Assembly: GCA_004194705.1 (NCBI GenBank)
Contig: SADC01001317.1
Span: 62,001 to 126,000 of the forward strand
Direction of reading: 5' to 3'
Length of the DNA: 64,000 nt
DNA from: Ditylenchus dipsaci
Taxonomy: Eukaryota > Nematoda > Chromadorea > Rhabditida > Anguinidae
Under the pieces are notes generated by a model that was given only the letters and a program-made list of their open reading frames with translations, made no database searches and was not told the origin of the DNA. This document shows positions 22,301 to 34,300 of this stretch, one piece after another. Both the position numbers and the translations under genes were made by a program. Numbering within the stretch: the first letter of the stretch is position 1; every line of letters starts with the position of its first letter.

Positions 22301-25300
22301 ATTATGATTCAGCATTGAAAACTGAACAAGTTAGCCGAGAAACATTTCGGCTCGCGGGTGGGGGGAGGGAAAGTTATAGCTATTTGAATTACCCATCTCA
22401 CACGAAATTCCACACACAAATTTCGCGTGACTTTTTTTCTGCTAAGAAAACCTCAAATTTTAACACCGCATTCGTAATTTCTCGAATTTCAAATTCTGCT
22501 CAAGGCAAAAAGTTATTCAAAAGAATTCTTATAATTCAACAAAAGCACGTTTGAATTTTTTGTCTTGAACAGAATTTGAAATTAGAGAGAAAGTTTTTTA
22601 GGTCAAAGCAGTTTCGCATGCAAATCTACCACGATGATCACGAATCCGGTGTTATAATTCGAGGTTCTCCTAGCAGAAAAAAAGTGATGCAAAATTTGTG
22701 TGTGAAATTTTGTATGAGAAGTGAAATTTAAATGGCTATAACGTAGAACCTCTTAGTTAAGTGCCACTCCTTTAAGCTACAAATGAAAAAGACAAAAATA
22801 AGTGGTCTTAAAGGGGCATGCTCGCCGCCGATGGAAATATTTTGAAAGGCGGGTACCAGGTCAATTCAAACGAGAATTAATTTGACGAAATTTTGGAAAA
22901 GTCGAGGAAAAATTAAACCTCCAGTGCAGTGTTTTCATAATTGACATCACATCTGACACTAACACTGACTAAATGACATCACACTGACAATGACATTGAC
23001 ACTGACATTTAATGTCAGTGTCAGTGTCATTTTAAATGTCATGTCAGTGTCAGATGTCAATGTCATTGTTAGTGTCATTTTAGATGTCAGCATGACGTCA
23101 GTGTCAGTGTCAATGTTAGTGTCAATTATGAAAACACTGCTCCAGTGGGAGTCGAACCCACGACCAACTTTCGCAGTCCGCCTTTAAAGGGGCATGCTCG
23201 TCGTTGACGTCGCTGACGTCATGTTGACACTGACACTGACATGACATTTAAAATGACACTGACACTGACATTAAATGTCAGTGTCAATGTCATTGTCAGT
23301 GTGATGTCATTTAGTCAGTGTTAGTGTCAGATGTGATGTCAATTATGAAAACACTGGTGTCATATTATCTGCTGACCTTTTGGTTTTTTGAATTAGTTTG
23401 TTTTTGTCTTTCAATTTTCCAAATTCTTTAGTTATGAATTCGATCACTGATTCACTTGATCCTTCCGAGCGTGGCAGTGCGTCCAAGCGTAAGAGAAATC
23501 CTATATGGGAAAACTTCACACCAGACGAAGATGATGAAGGGAAAAAGTTAGTCCGTTGCAATCAGTGCCAGAAGGTTAACTAAGTGCTTGATTTTTTTGT
23601 TTAATGTTTTTTCGTGTTTAGAAATTAACATCAAGCAAGACAGTTCTGGATAGACACTGGATCAAGTTCCATAGTGACAAGCCTCAGACAGCAAAGAAGA
23701 TCCTTGCGAATACAGCTCTAGATCACAGCAAGGACAAGAGGTACTACGATCTTCTTTGAGTATAAATATAGTCTAATTTTTTACAGGTATGATACGATTC
23801 AAAAAACTATCGCCCAGGTGCTCACAATTCCTTCGCTTCCCATCAATGTGCTACTTCATCCATTTATGCAAAAATTATTCCACGTTTTGAATTCGGCTTA
23901 CGAAGTTTTATTTTATTTCGGGAAATGACTTATTAAATGACTTATTAAAATTATTCACAGTTACCGACTAGCTTTGCCAGCCTGAAAAATATTCTGCTTC
24001 AAAAGAATGACCAAGTTCAGAGAAAGTTGTCTAAAGTCCTACAAACTTTGATTCCTCGATGCTCTCTAACGTGTGATATTTGGACCGACGGCGGCATCAA
24101 GCATGCTTACTTGGGTACTCCCATCTCCAATGTTTTTGTCGTATTGGATAACTTGTAGGTGTGACAGTACACGGATGTGACCGCTTCGGGAAGTTGCGTC
24201 GTTTTTTCTTGGGCTTTGCGAACTTCGTGACTCTCATACTGGCTACCTCATACGACTGGAAACAGAAAAGCTGCTGAGTAAGTATGGTATGTCTATGGAA
24301 AACATCTTCAAGGTCGTCACGGATGGTGGAAGCAATATGGTCAGCGCGTTCAAGGATGTTCTTTCTAGTATTTTATAGCTTGCACTCTAATGAATCACCT
24401 TCTATTTGAAAATTGTTTAGTGGAAGTTAGCCTTGAATACTTGGAAAACGAATTTGGTGATGCTGATGCCAGGCAAATCGATGCAGAACAAGATGAGTAT
24501 GATTCTGCAGATCTTTTGTTGGAGTAAGCTAGTTGAACAATAAATCAGGTTTAACAGAATTTTTTTTATTGCAGGTCATCTTTCCAATCAGATACAAGTG
24601 CGTTGCTCACAATCTTCAACTAGTAATTGCCGAGATGTTCAAAAAGCACGTGATTCCGAACGCTGGCTATTCTAGGATGATAAGGCTGATTAATCAGTTT
24701 CGAAAATCAACTATTGCAAAACAAGTAAGCATAGACCAATTCCAACCGCCTAAATGAGATGCACTATTACAGGATCTCCATCAAGCTACAGGAAAATACC
24801 TGGTTGGAGTATCAAGTACAAGATGGGCTTCTCAAATCATTGTGATTCAAACGTATTTGGAGCTTCAATTGGATGTGCATGTAATAGCCATGGCAAGAGA
24901 ATGGGTCGTCCCTAGCCGAACCGATATTGAGGTACTTTTGCACAAATCTTTGCTCATAATTTCTATATTTGTCAGTTTTTGCAACAAGTGAGCTGTCTGC
25001 TAAAGATTTTCGTGGAAGTTCTTCGGAGAATACAAACCGTGAAAGAGATTTCGATTTCACTGTGCTACGGTTACCTGAGAGCAATCTATAAATCTATTGA
25101 AAAATTTGAAGTGAGTTATTACGTCGTTCACCTAGATTTTACACTGTACTATTTTTAGGCACACAATCTACCCAGTCCGTTTGCAAATAGCCTTAGGAAC
25201 ATGCTAAACAAAAGATTTGACTGCATTATGAATCCATCAGCTATTGATTTTGATCCAGTAGTCTTCATTGCTACAGCTCTTGACCCAAACCACGCATTTC

Positions 25301-28300
25301 GTCTCTCAGATAGCGACTACAAAGTAGCTGTATGTGCTTTGCAGAATTTGGTATTAAGATTTTTGCAATTAGCTTTTTGTTTTGGATATTTTTATTCATG
25401 CAGATTCGAATGGACGAAAGCATAGTTCTGGAAGCAGAAACTATTGTTGAAGCAGCTGATTCAACATTAGATGACTTATTGGCAGAAGCGGCATCCGAGC
25501 AAACGAGACAACGTAGAAAAGACGATCCTAATGGAGCTAAATCATGGCTGGCAGAAACAGTGAATCGAGTGCTACGAATCAATCCATTTGGTCAAGCTAA
25601 AATCGACACTTTGAAATATTGGACTGATTTACTAGAAACTGTGAGCGTGACTTTTTAATTAAATCTTCAATCCAAAATGCCTTTTTTGTTAAGGAAGCAA
25701 AACAATTGGCGATTTTGGCTCTGGAGATCCTATCGATTCCTGCAACCAGCGCTCCGATAGAAAGAATTTTTTCGCAGGCAGGTTTGGCCACGGCACGTCA
25801 CAGAAATCAAACATCCTTTAGTCTCTTGAATTCACAGTTAGTATCTTATTGTAACGAATTTGGTCAGTTGTAATATGTTCCTTCTTTATAAAATAAAGAC
25901 CTTTCATTTGATTCATGTGTTTCACCTAATATCGGCAAATTCAGCTCATTCGACTGACGACCGTCACCTCGTTGCACTAACACACTATAGTCACTGGGTC
26001 AACGAAAAAGCCAAGAGTCACTGATGTTTATAGAAAGATCTTTTGAATGTTGCCTTGAAAAGTGTACTTGTTAATTCAAGTATGCATTTTTAGGTTCCAA
26101 AACCTGTTTTCAGCACTAATTCGAGCTAAATTATTTTTTGCAAGATTCACGAAAACTATGAAAATACCGTCAAAACGTGATTTTACTACTGTCAAATCAT
26201 CTTTAAAGTGCTCGAATTAGTGCAGAAAACAGGTTTTGGAACTCAAAAACGGGAAAAAATATTTTGATCCAAGTGAACGACCGCTTCGTTTTCTTAGTAC
26301 ATGGGACATTCAGCAAAACTGCTCTTGGTTCATAGAAAATGTTTTAATTGCTTTCGACCTCTTCCCGGCCAAATGTAAGCACACTCCAGAAGCACACACC
26401 CCTTGCAAGAGATAAGAGAACATGTAGAACCAGATGTGGTATTAAGAACAACGAAAAAGATACATGAGCGTTTTTTTAACAAAAATTGAAAAAGGGACGC
26501 GAACTGGCTGTACACCGAAACTGAAATGTCAATTTTATGTCAATTTTTTGTCAATTATGTCACTTTTTTAAAACTGACATGTCAATTTTGAACTGACATC
26601 TAAACTGACACTGACATTTAAAATGACACTGACATGTCAATTAAAAACTGACATGTCAATTAAAAACTGACATTGACACTGACACTGACGTCATGTTGAC
26701 ACTGACACTGACATGACATTTAAAATGACACTGACACTGACACTAAGTGTCATGTTAGTGTCATTTTAAATGTCATGTCAGTGTCAGATGTCAATGTCAT
26801 TGTTAGTGTCATTTTAGATGTCAGCATGACGTCAGTGTCAGTGTCAATGTTAGTGTCAATTATGAAAACACTGTATGACACAAAGAAACATGTCAGGTTG
26901 AAACTGACATGTCAATTTTGAACTGACATCTAAACTGACACTGACACTTAAAATGACACTGACACTTAAAATGACACTGACATTTAAAATGACACTGACA
27001 TTTAAAATGACACTGACATGTCAATTTAAAACTGACATTGACACTGACACTGACGTCATGTTGACACTGACACTGACATGACATTTAAAATGACACTGAC
27101 ACTGACACTAAGTGTCATGTTAGTGTCATTTTAAATGTCATGTCAGTGTCAGATGTCAATGTCATTGTTAGTGTCATTTTAGATGTCAGCATGACGTCAG
27201 TGTCAGTGTCAATGTTAGTGTCAATTATGAAAACACTGCTCCAGTGGGAGTCGAACCCACGACCAACTTTCGCAGTCCGCCTTTAAAGGGCATGCTCGTC
27301 GCCGATGGAAATATTTTGAAAGTCGGGTACCAGGTCAATTCAAACGAGAAATATTTTAAAATAATTTTTAGCTGAGCACCCTGCGGGGAATAAATAATTA
27401 AAAACACTTTCTTCGTTTAATAGCATCGATGGCCTAGTTGGATAGCGGCGCGGACTGCGAAAGTTGGCCCTCGGTTAGATTCCTACTGGAAAAATTATTT
27501 TTCCTTGACTTTTCGTAATTTCATTAAATTAATTCTTGTTTGAATTTCGCTGGTACCCGACTTTCAAAAGATTCCTACCGGCGACGAGCATGCCCCTTTA
27601 AACATAGGGGAAGGGGGACTTTTCAAGTAAAAATTTTCGTAAGAAGCCAGCGAAGAAAGTTTGATTAATATCATAAGCATGAGATTTGCCTTTGTTCTCT
27701 AATAACTTTTGTCGAAAAACCTCTTTATGGATTGTTTTTTTTGGAGATCTTAAATGTGGAGAAAAAATAGCACACAAAAATAAACATTTTTCAGTCAGAC
27801 ATAACTACACCATGAATAAAGAAGCCATCATTGAGGCCATTGAAGTTGGTTTACCGCTAAATGAATTAGCTATGTATGTGTTGGTGTGGCCACTAAAAAA
27901 ATACGCCCTGGTCTCCCTGTTGATTTTTTTCAAAATTCTTTCCAATTTTTATGCTCAAGTCTTCGACAGCGTGCATTAGGGCATTAAGACTTAATCGTGT
28001 TTTTATACTACAAAAGGGTATTTCTTTAGTCCCCCCCATACTCGGATTTTTTAAAAAGTGACCCAAAATCAACCCCCGAACTCATTTTTTCTGCACAACA
28101 AGATACGAGAAGCATTTCTAGACACTTTCTGAAAAAGGAAAATTTGATTTTGTCAAAAAAAATTGCCACCCGATCATTGGGATAGATGGTCTTTTTCGGG
28201 TATTTTAGGGTCATTTTTTTCACCAATCTTTTTGTGACATTTTTACACTGCTTTTCTTGGCCTTTGAATTGTAAAAAAGTGCAAATTTTTAAAATTATTG

Positions 28301-31300
28301 CAATTTTTTTGAAAGAAACAACAACAGTCAACTCTCGATTTGACGAACCCTCGATTTAACAAAACTCTTGGTTTAACGAATTTTTTTAAACGCCTATTAG
28401 GCCAGCAATTAAATAAAATGACTAAAATTAACTTTTGATTTAACGAAACTCTCGGTTTAACGAACATTTTTGCCGGTCCCCAGAGGTTCGTTGAATCGAG
28501 AGTTGCCTGTAGGGAAACCAAGGTATTTTTTTCGTAGGGCCACACCATCACATATAGAGCCAAAAAACTTGCCAAATTAGCCCACAAAAGGCTTGACATC
28601 AGTATTTTTCAGTCTTTTTACACATTTTGGCCTGATCCTGCTGATGGTTTGTCTTTTTTCTCTAAATTATTTATACCAAATCATATAACCGTTTTATAAT
28701 TTAGTTTGGAAAATCAGAGAGAAATTCATAGAGGTATCAAAAATTTTAAACATTTTTTTTTAATTTTTTATTTTTAAGCTAATAACAGATGCTTATTACA
28801 CAGCACCTATAGTGCAGTCAGCTCATTTGGTGGGTATCAACTGTAAAAGTTAAAAAATGAAATAATTTGCTTTGCAGCACTCGCTGACAGGATCTCGCAC
28901 CTTTCTCTACGTCAACAACTACAATTTCTCGCATCACCGACAAAATCCGCATGAGAATATCAAGACAAACAAGGCTGTTTTTCCAGACTGGTCAGTTTTC
29001 TTACACTTTATTTTTTAGAACAAGACTAAAAACCCCAGAGCAACATGCTATCCGCATGTTTTTGATATCTAGGGCTTCGAAAAAACTTGAAAAAGGCAAA
29101 AGAGGTTCACGAAAAAGGATGTTAAAGAATGTTTGAAGTTAAAATTTAAAAGTGTTAAAGTTTCTTGGATTCCCTTTATTTAATTTGCATTTGACAGAAC
29201 ACAAATAAGAAAATTTCTAGGGTCGGCAGTTGCCATGAATGTGATCTGTAAGCTTACTATTTTTATTTTATCTTTAGTAAACACTAAAAGTACATTAAGC
29301 TACTTGCTGTTTGGATTTCCGTTTATGCCCAAGGAACTTTTGCCTAAACCCTTTTCAAGTATGCCATTGTTTTGTAGTCTACTTTTGATAATTAACTGAT
29401 TGGAATTTAAGGTGTGCAGTGGTTTGACATGGACAGGAATGCAAGTCAATTGTTCTCCTCATTCTTTCGACAGTTTCTCAAATTTGGGTAAAAAAAACTT
29501 TTTTAAGCTAACTTTTTTTGTGAGCTAATAGAATCAAATGTTAGAGATCCTAACCTTCCTTATGATGGAGCATGGGCAGCTCATCAACCTAGAGAACACT
29601 GGTTAGTAATTACCTTTTTAAATCTTCAATTATTTTCACATTTCCATTTTTTTTTGAGTAAACTTAAACCAAGTCTTTATGAAATGGCACTTTACAATTG
29701 CATAGTTAGTAAAAAAGGCAACTAAAGATCTATCCCGACTCAAAAATAACTAAACTCGAACTAAAGTCTTTTTTATTCGCTAGTAGGGTCCAAATTTTTT
29801 TATTCAGGTATATGGACTTTAACTACACCAATATGGCAAGTCTAAAAACACCTGGAGTCTTAAAAAGGTTTTTTTAGATTTTTACTTTTTTACTTTTTTT
29901 TCTTTTAAGGGATTACCATTTTCACGAAGTGGTGGGTTAATTTGTAGATTAAACTTTTTTCGTATCATCAGAAATAAATTCAGGCTTTTTGGAACAATTA
30001 CATACCACAGGTGGATTTTTCGCTCAACGATTAGCAGTTAAAAGGGGAGTACTGTTTTTGCTCTAATGAAGAGGCATGCCTCTCCATTTTTCAAACTCCC
30101 GAAAATTGCAAAATTGTCAATCAAAAGTGACCTTAACTGTGAAATCCTAGTAAAAAATAGAGGTGCCGCTCCATTAGAGCATTCCGCTCTAATAGAGGAA
30201 ATACGGTACATTTTATATTGCTAATGAAATTAGAAAAATTTTGGTCAATAGCAAGTTTTTCGGCTGAAGAATCGAAAAAGCAAAAGTGATAGAACTTGAT
30301 GTAGTTTTAACAGGGATTTTAAATGTTCACAGCGTGCAGAATTATAGGTTCCCAGTGTCAAAAGATGAATTTTTTAAAAGAAATTTGAATTTTTTTTATC
30401 TTTTTGGAGTGCTTATTAAGCACTGCTTAAACAGAAGTGCTAATAAAAAATAAAAAACTTAATTTTTTACGATAGTATCTTCTTTATTATCACTACATCC
30501 AGAATTTTTTTCTATCGATACTCCTGCCATTGCTGAAAATCATTGAAAGATAACACAATTACACAACACATTTTTCAAGCAATATTTTCGTAGATTTTAA
30601 ACTTAGTATCTTGGCTTAGGGAGAAATACTGATCTGTAGAGCGAAGTTTCTTCACATCATCCAATTTCTTAAACTGTTTGACGCAGCGATCCTACAAAAT
30701 AACATTGTCAACAACACAAACTGAAGTACAGGTTGGTCCAAGAAATTTGTTGGTTTTAAAACGGTCATAACTTTATTTTAAAGACGAGTTTCGGGCTGGA
30801 GATGTCTTACTTCGCCTTTTCATGAGAATTTTCGTTTTTCATGTGAAAAATATGCAGATTTTTTAAAGAAAAGTCGGTGTTTGGATCCAAACACAAACCG
30901 ACCAGTATTTTCATCACTTTAACTGGTAAAAAGTTTAATTCAGGTATTTGTGCTTAAATAACATCTTAGCACCGTGCTGTCACGCAGTTCAAGAGCTAAA
31001 AAACCATACTTTAGAATAATTTTCAAAAATTTCATTATTGAGATATGGCCTTTTGGAAAAAAAATTAATTTTGTTGTAAATGACGAAAATTCGAAAAAAT
31101 GGAAGATCTTGGATTTCAGTTTTTGTTAAAAAAAACCCATATCTCCACACTCAAATTTTTATCGTAAATATTCTAATTTCGCTGATCATTTTGCGAATAA
31201 CAACAGTCTTGCCGAAAAAACACGCGGTAACTCGGTTTAACGTCACTATAGCTTAAAAAAGGGGTGATGTTAAATCGAGTACCCGTGGTTTTTTCGGCAA

Positions 31301-34300
31301 AACTGTTTTCATTCGCTAAAACGATCGACAAATTAGAATCCTTGCGATATTTAAGACTAGACTCACAGAAGACAACTGACAGAAGCCTTCATAAGTTAGG
31401 CCAAAAAAGGTCGGACGCAAGGGTGACATTTAATCGAGGTTAACTGTTAATCTTTGCTACAACATGGTGCTAAGATATTGCTCAAGCACTGATCTCTTAA
31501 TTGAACTTTTGATCACTTTAAGTGACAAAAACGCCGGTCAACTTCTCAAAATAACCTAGCAAGTGTTTGGACCCAAATGCTGACTTTTCTTGAACAATCC
31601 AAATATTTTTTTACACAAAAAACGAAAAATTCCCGTCAAGACAAAGCGAATGGAAAGACTCCAGCTCGGGACTTGACTTTGGATAAAAGTTATGGCCGTT
31701 TCAATGGCAGAGAATTTCTCGGACCACCCTGTATAAAATATATACCATCAATTCGCAAAGTGAATATTTTTCGGCGTAAACTAGTTTGTCTGCTAGTGAG
31801 ACTGCGGTAACTGGGCATGTTTTGAGATAGCTAGCACATCGGTCAGTGACAACTTGAAGCTGATAATAGTCAGCCAATCTCAGCAAGCATTCCACGTTAT
31901 TGCCTAAACAAGAAGAGATTTTTTTAGAAACAAAGATTCAATCTTACGAATCACATTCGCACCAACTGCTTTACAACCGATGGCTTGGTACAGAACTTGT
32001 AATAGAGGAAGGAATTCAGCAGCGCAAACAGTGTTTAATTCGATTTCATCTTGGCTGGCCTCCTTGAAGTTTCCACACAGAAGTTTCTTGAAATAGCCTG
32101 AGAGTGCAGAAAGAAGCTTGAAAACAAAAAAAAATCATTTCCTACAATAAATATTAACATTTTATTTAATTACCCCTCTATTCACTGGAAATCGATGACC
32201 TTCAACCAAAAGTGTGCAATCATGTTCTACAAAGCCAGAAGTAAGAAACTGAGTGTCCAGTTTGAGTTGACTAAAAAATTTTGATTTAATTTTTTGAACG
32301 CTTAGCCAATGCGTTGAAAGTAGCAGGCTTCACGTAGGTCTCAATTAATTTTATATAAATAGAAAATTAAATAATATCGTAGAACGCACTCGCTACCAAG
32401 TTGTCGTACCCCTAAAATTTATTACAAAATCTTGCGGTTAGGGTTTCGATTTCAATTGTTTCATTTTTACAAACACCCCTCCCTCCTTTTTAACCCATTT
32501 CTTTTTCAGAAGTCATTTCAATTTTGCCAAAATTTGTTTATGATTTATGTTTTGATTAAAGTATTGCAACAGCTCGCCATAGGTATCAAGTTGTGGGTAA
32601 TTTCGGCCTGGACACCGACGTGAGCTGCATTTTCTAATAGGTTTCAGAGCATTTATAGTTTATTAATACAAAAGCTTTTTGTTGGTGTTCGCAACTAAAA
32701 CTAGTTTTAAAAAAGTTAGAAAACATTCTTTAATAAGTTTTAAATTGCAACTATGGAACATAACGAAAAGTCTGTTATAGCTTTTATAACTTTGATAGCC
32801 ACCAGAAAGTGCAGGTCACTTCGATGTAGTGGCCTTTGACGATGTAGTGGCCATTTGACAAGCTGATATGTTTGCTGTATTTTGACCATTGTTTTTGCTA
32901 TTAAACTTTGAGGGCCTACCTTAGTTATGCCTAAAAAGTAGCTTACGAGTCTGTCTTGCCTTTCACTGTAAAGGCAACCTCCATTGAAAAATCACCCTTC
33001 TCAGTCACAAATCCATTGGCATAGTTTGTCAGCTCTGACCAAGCAATAAAACAGTTTCTTCCCCAACTACTGTTCTCGCTTGCGAAGCATTGAGTAGACT
33101 GAAAAATTTTAGTTTGTCATTTGAAAGCTGATGTCATAAAGTACCGAAAAGAAGACTTTTTGTGGTGACCCAAGCAAGTGGACACTGTAGGTTACGTCAT
33201 AATACACACTTTTACAACCAGCTTCGTGATATAGAAATGCAGCAAGATTCGGCTGGTCTCCTTCTTTGATAGTTTTTTTAATGCCCAACCACCTGAATTT
33301 TGTAGATTAGCCAGAAAATACAGGTTGAATCTAGAAATTCTAACAATTTTATTTTGTCTGGGCCGAATTCCAAAATTCTGTGAACGCATATCGATGCAGT
33401 TTTTAGGGCATGGCAAGATCTGTGGATAAGCGTTCACGGATGAAACTTTTGCGGACTAATTTTTGCGGATACAGTCGACGCTCGATATAATGTCCACCTG
33501 GGGACCGGCCGAAATGGGACGTTATAACGAGCGGTACGTAGCGGTACTTGTTACATCGAGCGTCGACTGTACAACTTTCGCAGGCCTACATTTGTGGCAA
33601 GATTCTGTGGAACGACATTTGTATAACGATAAAAGCAGAAGGAATTTACCGGAATGACTTTTGTAACGCAATATCTGCGGATGTGAAAATTTGCGGAAAT
33701 GACAATAATAATTAAATCAAGTCAGTAAACATTGCATAACTCTTAAAGTATAAGCTTTTTATAGTCGATTTCGCAAAATTAATTTGTCGTTTTCGCAAAT
33801 GTCCCACCGTGAATGTCGGTCTGTAAATGTCCTGCTGCAAATGACGGTCTGCATACCGTATTTACTCTTATAGAGCAGCATGCTCTAATAGAGCGGCACC
33901 TCCCTATTTTTTGGCTAGGATTTCAGAGTTAAGGCCATTTTGATTGACAACTTTGCAAGTTTCGGGAGTTTGAAAAATAGAGCGGCATACCGCTCTATTA
34001 GAGAAAATACGGTATGTCGTCTCTGCGAAGGTTTTGTTCGCAAAACCTTATGCAAATATTTGTACGTAAATTTAGGTTCGCAAAAATCTAAACGCAAAGG
34101 TCGCTTCCGCAAATGTTTATCCGCAAACCTCGCCATGCCGTTTTCATAGCAATTTTTCGGAATATACCGTAATAATCCCCCACCCTCATTTTTTGACTAA
34201 GATTTCAGAGTTAAAGCCATTTTTGATTTACGATTTTAAAATTATTCATGGGTTGAAACTACCAATCCCCCATGGGGATTGGTAGAGGTTATACGGTAGA

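Noticed and set aside
22927..23357. CRISPR-like array of short repeats
   Set aside because: No unique spacers; the units are contiguous and mirrored, and the genome is eukaryotic.
26893..27084. Cys/Gln-rich repetitive frame
   Set aside because: Read straight through the TGACA array; a by-product of the repeat.
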